Assembly (NCBI GenBank): GCA_016125215.1
Contig: WGMF01000011.1
Location: 1-64,000, forward strand
From: Phycisphaera sp.
Lineage (GTDB): Bacteria > Planctomycetota > Phycisphaerae > Phycisphaerales > Phycisphaeraceae
Direction of reading: 5' to 3'
DNA length: 64,000 nt
A model generated the notes under the pieces. It saw nothing but the letters and a program-made list of their open reading frames with translations. It was not told where the DNA came from and did not search any database. Positions 8,436 through 15,780 of the stretch are shown here, in pieces; position 1 is the stretch's first letter; each line of letters opens with the position of its first letter. Both the position numbers and the translations under genes were made by a program.

Positions 8436-8536
8436 TCGCCAAATGTCCGGTTTGTGCTTCCAGCAAGGTAGGGTGTGTCAAGGATCGCCGGGTGCTACTG
8501 GCGGCTTGCCCGCCGGTGCATGAAACATACGGATGA
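8432..8536 (+). CDS. Short zinc-ribbon-like ORF, probably truncated by a repeat
   Basis: A GTG overlaps the methyltransferase stop (GTGA). The frame reads IAKCPVCASSKVGCVKDRR and stops after 34 residues. The CxxC start looks like the first half of a zinc ribbon, but the reading frame then runs into the dispersed palindromic repeat that begins near 8466. It may be the remnant of a third gene of the restriction-modification unit. Evidence is thin. Confidence 0.35.
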   Translation: MIAKCPVCASSKVGCVKDRRVLLAACPPVHETYG

Positions 8537-8600
8537 CGGGTGCGTACCCACGATCCGCAGACCGGCGATACATCCGGGGGCATCGCCGGCTTTATGAGGA
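8466..8600. repeat. Degenerate copy of the GGCGGCTTG palindromic element plus a second short repeat
   Basis: The sequence GGTGCTACTGGCGGCTTGCC with the following CCGGTGCATGAAACATACGG matches the core of the elements at 12035-12187 and 16910-17063. It lacks their right half and both terminal repeats. A second short repeat, CATCGCCGGCTTTATG at about 8581-8596, recurs near 9150. Confidence 0.65.
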
Positions 8601-8626
8601 TCAGTCGGGTTGCGGTTCGTCAGCAA

Positions 8627-8845
8627 TTACGCCGCGGGGATTTCAAGGGTGTCGATTTCGACCGTGGGTTGGGGGATGGCTAAACCGTCGGCTGCGAGGC
8701 CTTCGAGGTGGAAGGCGATGGCTTCGCGCAGGAGTTGGCGGACTTCCTGGGTGGACGATCCGGTGACGCCGACGCCGGGGAGGTCGGGGGCGTAGGCGCC
8801 GTAGGTGCCTTCCTCTGTTTTCTCGATGATGATGGCGTACTTCAT
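8627..8845 (-). CDS. hicB: HicB family antitoxin
   Basis: The 72-residue product (MKYAIIIEKTEEGTYGAYAP, then DLPGVGVTGSS and AIAFHLEGL) is a typical HicB partial RNase-H-like fold that neutralises the HicA mRNA interferase. The start is the ATG at 8845, overlapping the stop of the upstream hicA by two bases. An in-frame upstream ATG would add 52 residues taken from the hicA region in a wrong frame and is rejected. The partner toxin is broken by a nonsense codon, so hicB may now be a solitary antitoxin. Confidence 0.88.
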   Translation of the reverse strand: MKYAIIIEKTEEGTYGAYAPDLPGVGVTGSSTQEVRQLLREAIAFHLEGLAADGLAIPQPTVEIDTLEIPAA

Positions 8846-9048
8846 GTCAGGTCGTCCTTGGATAGTCCCGCTTGGCGAAGGATGTTGCGTAGCGTGCCGG
8901 GCGGGACGGTATCGTTGGGTTTGCCCGCGATGGTTACACGGCCGGGCCGACTGGGGTGTTTGAATTGCCGGTGACTGCCGCGTTAAGCCACCTGTGTCCA
9001 ACCATGTGATTCAATCAATCGGACTACATCCCGGTACTTCGGAGCCAT
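8842..9048 (-). pseudogene. hicA: hicA toxin gene with an in-frame stop codon
   Basis: Reading from ATG 9048 gives MAPKYRDVVRLIESHGWTQV, then Ala, then a TAA at 8985-8983, and then RGSHRQFKHPSRPGRVTIAG and a normal HicA ending (PGTLRNILRQAGL). Apart from that codon the frame is intact for 68 residues, the usual HicA length, and it still carries the catalytic His in the GSHRQF motif. A single base change would restore it. The lesion removes the part with the active histidine, so the toxin should be inactive unless the stop is read through. Confidence 0.85.
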
Positions 9049-9067
9049 GCGAATCATGATACGCACC

Positions 9068-9166
9068 GTGTGCCACCGACGGCTTGCCGACCAATACTTT
9101 GAGCACACAGATGGCGGTGGGGTGCGGTTGTGCCGGGGACCGGCGATGACATCGCCGGCTTTATGC
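9068..9166. repeat. Short palindromic repeats upstream of hicA
   Basis: GTGTGCCACCGACGGCTTGC at 9068-9087 resembles the arm of the GGCGGCTTG element. A separate hairpin at 9140-9158 has arms CCGGCGATG and CATCGCCGG around one base, and is followed by CTTTATG as at 8588-8596. Either could act as a terminator for the minus-strand gene at 9190-9441. Confidence 0.55.
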
Positions 9167-9189
9167 AGAACGCTTGTAGGAAATCGGAC

Positions 9190-9441
9190 TCACGCGGCGC
9201 CGGTGTGGCGTGTGGGTTCGTCCATGGGGAGCAGGTGGTGGAAGACGGTGACACCGGTGCGTTGCATTTCGCGGAGGTAGGGCTTGCACAGGCCGCAGTG
9301 TTGGCCGGCTCCGCATTGGGAGGCGACGGTGTCGGTGTCGGTCTGTCTGCTGATCGCTTCGTCGCGCAGCGAGGTGAAGGTGCGTTGGGTACAGACGCAT
9401 CGGTCAACGCGGATCGGACTGGGTTGCGGTTGTTGATTCAT
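9190..9441 (-). CDS. Small BFD-like [2Fe-2S] protein
   Basis: The 83-residue protein has the spacing of bacterioferritin-associated ferredoxin domains. Cys15-x-Cys17 (DRCVCTQRTF) is followed by Cys49-x2-Cys52 (HCGLCKPYLREMQRTGVTVF), and the CxxCxPYL and TGxTxF signature is clear. There is an extra Cys at 43. Such proteins bind a [2Fe-2S] cluster and may help iron release or electron transfer. No bacterioferritin gene is nearby. Overlapping longer ORFs in other frames lack any family signature. Confidence 0.75.
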   Translation of the reverse strand: MNQQPQPSPIRVDRCVCTQRTFTSLRDEAISRQTDTDTVASQCGAGQHCGLCKPYLREMQRTGVTVFHHLLPMDEPTRHTGAA

Positions 9442-9471
9442 GGTGAAGCGCGTCGGGCGTCGTGGTTGGGA

Positions 9472-9870
9472 TTAATTCAACGTGACCCACTTCATGTCGC
9501 CGTTGCGTTTGACGAGGAGGAACGCGGTCTGGTTGGGTCCTGAGTTGGCGTTTCGGTCGAAGACCGCGCGGTAGACATCGGGCCCGAAGCGATCCACCGA
9601 GACCAGTTTGGATTCGGGCCGTGACGCAAGATCGAGCAGCGCCCGGGTGATGGCCTGGGCCAACTCCGGTTTGAGGCCCTCGTCGAGTTGGGTTTTTGTC
9701 AACTCGGCTCGCTGATCGGGTGCGGATTCTCGGAGGCGTTGCAGATTCGCTTCGACCTGTCGGGCTTCGGGGCTGTCGAGGCCGAGGTCGCGGTAGGCGT
9801 ATTTCTTCTCACACCCGAGCGGTGCAAGGCACACGCAAGTCAGGGCAAGCATGGTGACGAGTGTGCGCAT
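9472..9870 (-). CDS. Small lipoprotein of unknown function
   Basis: The product has 132 residues. ATG 9870 gives a signal peptide with a lipobox ending LAPLGC (Cys20), so it is probably lipid-anchored. The mature part (SPEARQVEANLQRLRES, then VFDRNANSGPNQTAFLLVKR) resembles no family I can name. The start is two bases from the stop codon of the pseudopilin gene upstream, so it is the third gene of an operon that begins with the PEP-CTERM gene below the cobalamin riboswitch-like leader. Confidence 0.7.
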   Translation of the reverse strand: MRTLVTMLALTCVCLAPLGCEKKYAYRDLGLDSPEARQVEANLQRLRESAPDQRAELTKTQLDEGLKPELAQAITRALLDLASRPESKLVSVDRFGPDVYRAVFDRNANSGPNQTAFLLVKRNGDMKWVTLN

Positions 9871-9871
9871 C

Positions 9872-10678
9872 TTACTGGTCGTAGTGTGGCACATTGTTAG
9901 CCCCGACAAACCCGAGGTTCTGTTCGGGTTGCGTGATTGATCCGTCTTCGATGCCGAAGGCTTGCGCGTGGCCGTCCGCGGTGAGGGCCTGCGTTGAGCC
10001 GTGGTGTCGGAAGTGTGTGGTGGGCGTGTTGTTGGGGCCGAAGCCGGTGGTCACGGGGTCGAGCGAGGTGCTGTTCTGGAAGACCCAGATGGAAGAGGGT
10101 TTCCAATACATGGCTGCGTCGACGAAGACGAAAAGCTGGGTGGGGCTTTTGATATCGTCGACGCGCTTGCGTGGCATGAGTTGGCCGGCCGCGTCGAATC
10201 GGAACCAGAAGACGGGGTCGAGACACCAGCCGTTGTAGCCATAGGTCGTGGTCTGCTCGGCGGCGACGCCCTGGGGGACATAGGTGCCAAAGGGGAGCAT
10301 CGGGCACCAGAGCACGCGGCGGTCGTTGTTGGCGTAACGCAGGAGCCAGTTGTCGACGGAGGAGACCGGCGAGGTGTTGGTGCCCCAGAAGTAGCTCAGC
10401 ACGCCGGTCGTGGGGTAGTTGGTTCGGCGGGCATCGGGGAAGAAGCCGGCGTTGTCCGATTGGTAGTTGCTCACCGCTTGACCGAGGGCGTGGAGGTTGG
10501 ACATGCAGACGACGCCCCTGGCCGAGTCCCGGCTGGAGGCCAGGCTTGGCAGGGTGATGCCCACGAGCAGGCTGATGATCGTCACCACCACGAGCAGTTC
10601 GACCAGGGTAAACGCCGTGGGGGGTGATGGCCGACGCCCTCTCTCCTCCTGGGTGAGATCGGACGTGTGCGTGGTCAT
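9872..10678 (-). CDS. Prepilin-like (type II secretion pseudopilin family) protein
   Basis: The 268-residue protein has the prepilin cleavage/methylation motif AFTLVELLVVVTIISLLVGI after a polar leader, followed by a large C-terminal domain with GHAQAFGIEDGS near the end. This layout fits the planctomycete DUF1559/H-X9-DG group of pseudopilins. ATG 10678 (MTTHTSDLTQ) is chosen; the frame is open further but the extra residues are proline-rich and unlike a leader. It lies between the PEP-CTERM gene and a lipoprotein on the same strand. Confidence 0.8.
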   Translation of the reverse strand: MTTHTSDLTQEERGRRPSPPTAFTLVELLVVVTIISLLVGITLPSLASSRDSARGVVCMSNLHALGQAVSNYQSDNAGFFPDARRTNYPTTGVLSYFWGTNTSPVSSVDNWLLRYANNDRRVLWCPMLPFGTYVPQGVAAEQTTTYGYNGWCLDPVFWFRFDAAGQLMPRKRVDDIKSPTQLFVFVDAAMYWKPSSIWVFQNSTSLDPVTTGFGPNNTPTTHFRHHGSTQALTADGHAQAFGIEDGSITQPEQNLGFVGANNVPHYDQ

Positions 10679-10783
10679 GGAGTGGGTCCGTGTTGTTGGG
10701 TGGGGTGCGAGTTTGAGAACCGACCGGGCCCGAGGCGGGGGAAAGGGTCCGCCGAACGGGCCCGGCCGGTGTCTATTCAATGA

Positions 10784-11443
10784 TTAGTTCAACCCGATCC
10801 GCGGTCGTTGCCACGATCGTCCGAGCATCGCCAGGCTGAGCAGGCAGATACCCGCCGTGGCCGGTTCGGGGACGAGCGGAACGGTCGGGGGGTTATGTGG
10901 GGTGAAGTCAAAGCCGGTCTGCCCGGTGTTTTCGAGAGACCAGCCGTCCCAATCGCCGTCGGTAAGGTTGCGACCGTCCACGCCATAGTCATACGGCGAG
11001 GTCCACGCCATGCCGTCGGTGCTGTTCCAGTAGCCGGTGTAGTTGCTGTTGGGGTCGCCAAAGTAGCCTGACTCGGCAATTGAGTCGGACCCGTCGGTCA
11101 GACCGTTGATCAGGTGTGCTAGTAACGGGTACGGGAAGTACGTCGAGGTCACGTCGAGTGAGCCAGCCACATCGATGGCGTCGAGCATATCCCAGCTTGT
11201 CGCGCTGCCGTCCCACTTGTAGCCGTAGGCTTTGGAGACGCTCCCGAAGTCCACGACCACGACGGCCTGATTGGAGCCGCTGCCCGCCCAGTATTCCAGC
11301 TCGATGGTTTTGCCATCGAACACCACGGCGGCGGCCTGCGCGCTGGGCAGGTTTGCCAGACCTATCACCATGAACAGACAGACCGCCACGCCGAGTTGCC
11401 CGAGCTTGCGGGCTCCTGTGAATCGAATCTCCGTTGCCAACAT
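10784..11443 (-). CDS. PEP-CTERM sorting domain protein
   Basis: The 219-residue exported protein has a signal peptide (LGVAVCLFMVIGLANLPSAQA) and a C-terminal VPEPATAG motif, followed by the hydrophobic ICLLSLAMLG and an Arg-rich end. This is the tripartite PEP-CTERM signal processed by exosortase. The middle (YGYKWDGSATSWDMLDAIDV, then GYFGDPNSNYTGYWNS) is a domain I have seen described only as hypothetical. An AAGGAG seven bases before ATG 11443 fixes the start. It is the first gene after a cobalamin riboswitch-like leader, so B12 may control it. No exosortase is in the window. Confidence 0.82.
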   Translation of the reverse strand: MLATEIRFTGARKLGQLGVAVCLFMVIGLANLPSAQAAAVVFDGKTIELEYWAGSGSNQAVVVVDFGSVSKAYGYKWDGSATSWDMLDAIDVAGSLDVTSTYFPYPLLAHLINGLTDGSDSIAESGYFGDPNSNYTGYWNSTDGMAWTSPYDYGVDGRNLTDGDWDGWSLENTGQTGFDFTPHNPPTVPLVPEPATAGICLLSLAMLGRSWQRPRIGLN

Positions 11444-11540
11444 GACCGACTCCTTTTCCGCCCTGAATCGCGCAGGGCCAAGCCCCCAAATGAACAGACA
11501 GTTCTGTCCTTTGCGAGGGGTCGATGACGTCGGGGTTGAG

Positions 11541-11828
11541 CCTGCCTGGGGGTGTGGCAAACCACCGCGGTGTCCCACTCGCGAGGACACGGTGTTCAAC
11601 AGGCAGGTCTTCCGGCTTAGGGCGTTGGGCCGACCCCCTTCCCGGCTTCACTCGTTGCAAGTGAGCCAGTGGTGTTGGGTCAGCCGTGGGGTGAGTGGTC
11701 GTGCGGGGTGGGATGGATCACGGTCGTGTGATCCGGGTCCGATCCGTACGTCCATCGCTCCAGCCCGTCACGGCGGCGCGTCCGCGGGAGATTGCCCCAT
11801 GTCCGTGAGTGATCCCTTGTGGTGACGT
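11541..11828 (-). ncRNA. Cobalamin riboswitch-like leader
   Basis: On the minus strand the RNA contains, 5' to 3', CACAAGGGATCACTCACGG, GGGGCAATCTCCCGCGGAC, GCGCCGCCGTGACGGG, CCACTGGCTC, GCCGGGAAGGGGG and AAGCCGGAAGACCTGCCTG (11600-11618). These match the order of conserved elements of the AdoCbl riboswitch, above all the GAAGACCTGCC end. Downstream, CAGGCAGG at 11541-11548 is complementary to CCTGCCTG of the aptamer, so alternative pairing could form the expression switch. A second hairpin lies at about 11560-11595. The first gene controlled would be the PEP-CTERM gene at 11443. Recognition is by eye and not by a covariance model. Confidence 0.78.
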
Positions 11829-12034
11829 GAGTTGTTTTTACAAACAACGGCTCATTCACACCGGGAAAAACTTCCGGGGGGGGGTGCTCCACTTCCCTTT
11901 TCACCCGGTCGGCGGTCGGCTACACACCGCTCGCAGACCGGGCACCATGTTGAGACAACCACCCTATCGCGGAAGCCCCGGCGCCGCAAGGCCGGGTTAT
12001 GAGATTTTCATGTCTTTTATTGACGCGGCCTTTT

Positions 12035-12187
12035 CTTAGAAGGCGTGTGAGAAGCTTGGGTGTGCCACGGGCGGCTTGCCCGCCAGTGCTTAAAACGTAC
12101 GGCTTTTTCACTGGCGGACAAGCCGACAGCGGCACCCCAATACACACCCTCGTGATTTCAGCCTGGCTTCTCACACACTTTCTTGCA
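12035..12187. mobile_element. MITE-like palindromic element, copy 1
   Basis: The element is about 150 bases with imperfect terminal inverted repeats (CTTAGAAGGCGTGTGAGAAG at the left; CTTCTCACACACTTTCTTG at the right). Its centre is a long hairpin based on GGCGGCTTGCCCGCCAGTGC and its complement. The copy at 16910-17063 is almost the same sequence in the opposite orientation. There is no coding capacity. Confidence 0.8.
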
Positions 12188-12265
12188 GGCCCCGCTTCAG
12201 GCCGGCTACGCATCGACCGATGGGTGAGTGGAGGCCCTGTCAATCCGTCGTTATCGGGTGGAGAA

Positions 12266-12733
12266 ATGGCTCAAACACGCGCGTTTACGCTTGTTGAACT
12301 TATCATTGTCATCACCGTGCTGGGGATCCTCGGGGCGCTGGTGATCCCGATGTTTGCCCGTGGGGACACGCAGGCGATGACCGCCGCGACCCAGTCGAAC
12401 CTGCGTGCCATCAACCAGCAGGCGGTCATGTACCAGGCGGACCACGGCTCGATGCCCGACGCCATCGACCCGGCATGGTTCCCCAACAACAAGGTCCCTG
12501 CCAATCCCTTCGACTCAAGCCACCCCCACAACGTGCAGAACCTCGACAGCGCGATCACCGACCCGACCTATAAAGTCATCCACCGCTACTCCAGCGGCCA
12601 CCACGGCTGGTGGTATAACACTCGATTAGGTGTCCTCCGCGCCCGCCCCGACGACGTCGGCTCATACGAAGCCACACTTCAGACCTACAACGCCATCAAC
12701 GGCACGGACCAGACCGACCTGGGGAAGTATTGA
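12266..12733 (+). CDS. Prepilin-like (type II secretion pseudopilin family) protein
   Basis: The 155-residue product starts MAQTRAFTLVELIIVITVLG, a very short leader with a prepilin cleavage site and the conserved +5 Glu, then LGALVIPMFARGDTQAM. A GGTGGAG lies six bases before the ATG. The C-terminal part (NFxx-like NNKVPANPFDSSH, then GWWYNTRLGVLRAR) is like GspG/GspH-type pseudopilins with a trimmed globular domain. It is a single gene next to repeats. No secretion ATPase or assembly gene is in the window. Confidence 0.82.
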   Translation: MAQTRAFTLVELIIVITVLGILGALVIPMFARGDTQAMTAATQSNLRAINQQAVMYQADHGSMPDAIDPAWFPNNKVPANPFDSSHPHNVQNLDSAITDPTYKVIHRYSSGHHGWWYNTRLGVLRARPDDVGSYEATLQTYNAINGTDQTDLGKY

Positions 12734-12925
12734 CCCGAAAAAAGACACGGCGTGGGTTAGTGACTGGTGACTGGTGACTGGTGACTGGCGAGGGGCAGCG
12801 TCGAGGGGCTGGGGCTGTCTGCGGTGCTGCACAAGAGTTCGCTGTGCTCTCTGAGATCATCATTCATCAATCATCAATGGATCACTTCTGACATCAGACA
12901 TCATCCATCAGACATCAGACATCCC
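12734..12925. repeat. Repeat-filled gap: GTGACTG tandem plus CATCAATCATCAATGG copy 2
   Basis: Four tandem GTGACTG heptamers occupy 12760-12787. From 12852 comes GAGATCATCATTCATCAATC, then ATCAATGG, and the GACATCAGACAT unit twice up to the aminopeptidase stop. The gap lies between convergent genes and has no clear terminator. Confidence 0.7.
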
Positions 12926-14080
12926 TCACCCCCGCCCCGGCCAACCCTCAAACACAAACGCCCCATCGCGTGAGATGACCTCGCCATCGACGGTGATCGT
13001 GCCGCCCTGTCTTAGATCGCAAACCATGTCCCAGTGCAGGCCCGAGTCGTTGTCGTTGCCCGTTTCGGGGTAGCCGGCCCCGACCGCCGCGTGGAAGGTG
13101 CCGCCGATTTTTTCGTCGAAGAGCGTGTTCTTCGAGTAATCGGTGATGGCGTAGTTCGTTCCGACGGCGATCTCGCCGAGGTTGCGCGCGTTCTCGTCGA
13201 GGTCGAGCATCTTGAGCAAAAAGTCCTCGCCCTTGGACGCCTTGGCGCGCGTGACCCGGCCCTTCTCGAAGTGCAACTCGATGTCGTGGACCTCGACGCC
13301 GTGGTGGACAGCTGGGAACGAGTAGCGCACGACGCCGTTGACCCCGCCGTCGGCGGCCTTGAGGTTCGGGCCTGTGAAGACCTCGCCGTCGGGGAAGTTT
13401 TCCTTGCCACAACAGTTGATCCACGTCATGCCCTCGACGGTGACGTGCAGGTCGGTGCCCTGCGGGGTGTGGAAGTGGATGTTCTTTTTCCCGGTGAGGT
13501 AGTCGACGACTTTCTGTTGCGCTGCGGCGATCTTCTTCCACTCGCCGACGGGGTCGTCGAGGTCGAGGTGGCCGGCCTTGAAGACGAACTCTTCGTACTG
13601 ACGCAGGCTCATCTCGGCGTCCTGTGCGCTGGCGAGCGTGGGGAAGAGGGTGCCCGTCCAGCGCAGCTTCCTGGGGTCGTCTTCACCCAGAGCCGCCCGC
13701 TGCATGAACGTGTGCATGATCGGCTTTCGGGCTTTGCCGGCCACGCCCTGCTTCCGGGGGTCGGTGCGCGAGAGGCCCTTGGTATTCGTCTCGGCCCAGA
13801 TGCCGATCGACGCGTGGATGGTGTCGATCTCGTGCAGCGCCAGCGGACTGACAAACTGTAACTGTTCGTCGTTGGCCAGTTCGTAGAACATTTCGTTGAG
13901 TGAATCGGGCGCGCTGCGGACGTAGGGGTGCGCCCCGGCGCGCAGCACGTGTTCATACAGCGCTTCGATGAGCGGCGTGGCCACCGGATCGCCCGTGATG
14001 CGCACGAGCTGGCCCTTCTTCACCGAGACGGAATACTCCACGAGCACACGGGCAAGTCTGTCGATCCGGGGGTCACGCAT
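12926..14080 (-). CDS. M29-family aminopeptidase
   Basis: This is a metal-dependent cytosolic exopeptidase of the AmpS/PepS/thermostable aminopeptidase family. The 384-residue length and the sequence layout agree: GTDLHVTVEGMTW, then NFPDGEVFTGP carrying the Glu metal ligand region, GTNYAITDYSKNTLFDEKIG, and GTFHAAVGAGYPETG followed by the His/Asp HWDMVCDL. ATG 14080 (MRDPRIDRLARVLV) is preceded by AGGAG six bases upstream and is preferred to ATG 14110. It is convergent with the pilin gene, with repeats on both sides. Confidence 0.92.
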   Translation of the reverse strand: MRDPRIDRLARVLVEYSVSVKKGQLVRITGDPVATPLIEALYEHVLRAGAHPYVRSAPDSLNEMFYELANDEQLQFVSPLALHEIDTIHASIGIWAETNTKGLSRTDPRKQGVAGKARKPIMHTFMQRAALGEDDPRKLRWTGTLFPTLASAQDAEMSLRQYEEFVFKAGHLDLDDPVGEWKKIAAAQQKVVDYLTGKKNIHFHTPQGTDLHVTVEGMTWINCCGKENFPDGEVFTGPNLKAADGGVNGVVRYSFPAVHHGVEVHDIELHFEKGRVTRAKASKGEDFLLKMLDLDENARNLGEIAVGTNYAITDYSKNTLFDEKIGGTFHAAVGAGYPETGNDNDSGLHWDMVCDLRQGGTITVDGEVISRDGAFVFEGWPGRG

Positions 14081-14100
14081 GGGGGCTCCTGAGTGATGTT

Positions 14101-14282
14101 GAACCGCCAAGACGCCAAGTGCGCCAAGGAGAGGTGAGAGAGTTCATGTTTGATGCTGTGCGTCAGATGTCATGGAGGATTGAATAATACAGAGGGCTTA
14201 TTGGCTGATACCCGGGCCAAGCAAGATATTCTTCATCTGGTCCTCACCCCGACCTTGGCGATCTTGGCGTCTTGGCGGTTAG
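14101..14282. repeat. Paired inverted repeat made of 9-nt units (locus C)
   Basis: The left arm is CCGCCAAGA, CGCCAAGTG, CGCCAAGGA. The right arm at 14252-14282 reads ACCTTGGCGATCTTGGCGTC and ends TTGGCGGTTAG. The 120 bases between them contain no gene. Confidence 0.85.
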
Positions 14283-14328
14283 CCTCCCCCGATCTTACCG
14301 GACGCAAGCAATCCGCGTCAGAAAAGTC

Positions 14329-14357
14329 TTGCTTTTCACGGGACAAACGGTTAGGTT
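14329..14357 (+). promoter_or_regulatory. Candidate sigma70-type promoter
   Basis: TTGCTT at 14329-14334 and TAGGTT at 14352-14357 have a 17-base spacer. The transcript would start about 30 bases before the phosphotransferase ATG. Confidence 0.45.
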
Positions 14358-14392
14358 GAGGATGAAGTTTCCCTCACCGCGGGACGTGTGCG

Positions 14393-15436
14393 ATGGACGA
14401 TCGGGCCACACCCGAACACGCCGTCGGCCCGGAGGCCCGGGCCCAAACGCCTAAACACCCCAGCGATCCCGTTGAACCGCTTCACGCGACCGGTGGAGCC
14501 GACCCCTCGGGCACACCCTTCCGTCCCTTCGGGGCTGAGATCGAACCCGTTTTGTACAAAGCCTGCGACGGTCGGCTGTCCCACATCAGTTTCTTCCGCA
14601 CCGATTGGCAACGCGGCGGCGCCCTGACCGGCTACGCCAAATGGACCGACGATCACCAACAATCGCACGACGTGGTCGTCAAGCTCCCCGTCCGCCCACG
14701 CGAACGCCACTGGCTCTGTCGCCTGCAACCCTATCCCGATGTCGTGCCCACGCTCTACGCGCACGGCGAGGAACTCGGGCACTACGACATCGCGTGGGTC
14801 GTGATGGAACGCATGCCCCACGGACCGCTCGGGCCGGCGTGGAACGGGTCGGCCTTTGACCTTATCGTCCAGGCCGTCGCCCGGTTCTACAAGGCCGCTT
14901 CAAACTTCCCCATCGACCGCGAATCAAAAGAAAAAGAGTGGTCGGCCATCCTGCACTATTCACGCAAACACGTGGGCGACGTGAAAGACCTGCCCAACGC
15001 ACCACGCTGGAAAAAGGCTCTCAAGGCCGCTCAGAAAAAACTCCCCGACTGGATGGCGATCTGGTCCGACCGCCCACGCGACAACTGGCTCCACGGAGAC
15101 TTCCATCTCGCCAACGCCATGACACGCACGCCCCCGCCCAACGGCCCAGCGGTGCTCATCGACCTGGCGGAAGTCAAAGTCGGCTGCTGGGTCCAGGACG
15201 CGGTCTACCTCGAACACCTCTTCTGGTCACGCCGTGACAGACTCGGCGACCGCAAAATCTGCTCGATGATCGCGCACGAACTCAAACACCACAACCTGTC
15301 CCCCGGCAACAACTGGGCTGACCTGGCCCAGGTCAAGCGCGCACTACTCGCCTTGGCCACACCCGCCAACCTCGAACACGAGGGCAACCCCCACCACGTC
15401 GCCGCGGCGCTCGAAGTCCTCGAGTCGCTCGTGTGA
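14393..15436 (+). CDS. Aminoglycoside phosphotransferase-like small-molecule kinase
   Basis: The 347-residue protein has the kinase core of the APH/choline kinase family. DVVVKLPVRPRERHW carries the ATP-binding Lys, WVVMERMPHGPLGP is the hinge, WLHGDFHLANAM is the catalytic HGDxHxxN loop near residue 240, and VLIDLAEVKVG has the metal-binding Asp. The first 45 residues are low-complexity and may not belong to the fold; a later start cannot be excluded. Its substrate is unknown. It stands alone between two inverted-repeat loci. Confidence 0.8.
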   Translation: MDDRATPEHAVGPEARAQTPKHPSDPVEPLHATGGADPSGTPFRPFGAEIEPVLYKACDGRLSHISFFRTDWQRGGALTGYAKWTDDHQQSHDVVVKLPVRPRERHWLCRLQPYPDVVPTLYAHGEELGHYDIAWVVMERMPHGPLGPAWNGSAFDLIVQAVARFYKAASNFPIDRESKEKEWSAILHYSRKHVGDVKDLPNAPRWKKALKAAQKKLPDWMAIWSDRPRDNWLHGDFHLANAMTRTPPPNGPAVLIDLAEVKVGCWVQDAVYLEHLFWSRRDRLGDRKICSMIAHELKHHNLSPGNNWADLAQVKRALLALATPANLEHEGNPHHVAAALEVLESLV

Positions 15437-15438
15437 GA

Positions 15439-15734
15439 GAGAGTTTCACGCGGGGGCCGCAGAGAGCGCGGGGTCAGGGCGGGGCAACCCAAGGCAAGTT
15501 TCTCGCCAAGCTCGCCAAGACGCCAAGCAAAACAACGAAGACAAGAGCAGGGATTCGGAGGCATTTAGCCCGATCACTTGCGACCGGTGGACGCCCCGCT
15601 GAGATCATCAATCATCATTCATCAATCATCAATGGCTCGGACCTGACACCCAGCATCTCCTCACCCTTGGCGTGCCAGGCGTGAAATCTCTTTGTCTCCC
15701 CCCGCGCTCTCTGCGGCCCCCGCGTGAAACTCTC
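15439..15734. repeat. Perfect 35-bp inverted repeat enclosing nested repeats (locus D)
   Basis: Bases 15439-15473 (starting GAGAGTTTCACGCGGGGGCC) and 15700-15734 are exact reverse complements over 35 bases. Inside are the arm TTTCTCGCCAAGCTCGCCAA near 15500, a weaker partner CTTGGCGTGCCAGGCG near 15666, an ATTTAGCCCGATCACTTGCG unit and a CATCAATCATCAATGG copy. The layers suggest successive insertions. Confidence 0.85.
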
Positions 15735-15780
15735 CCCGCTTGCTCCGCTATAATCGCCCCTTCCTCTCACGGAGCCCACT

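Noticed and set aside
9054-9407. Alternative minus-strand ORF of 117 residues over the BFD-like gene
   Set aside because: Low-complexity Pro/Ser/Thr composition; the frame at 9190-9441 has the [2Fe-2S] Cys pattern.
14150-14359. 69-residue plus-strand ORF with one CxxCH (CVRCHG)
   Set aside because: It lies within the inverted-repeat locus C, lacks a signal peptide and a ribosome site; the heme motif is most likely chance.
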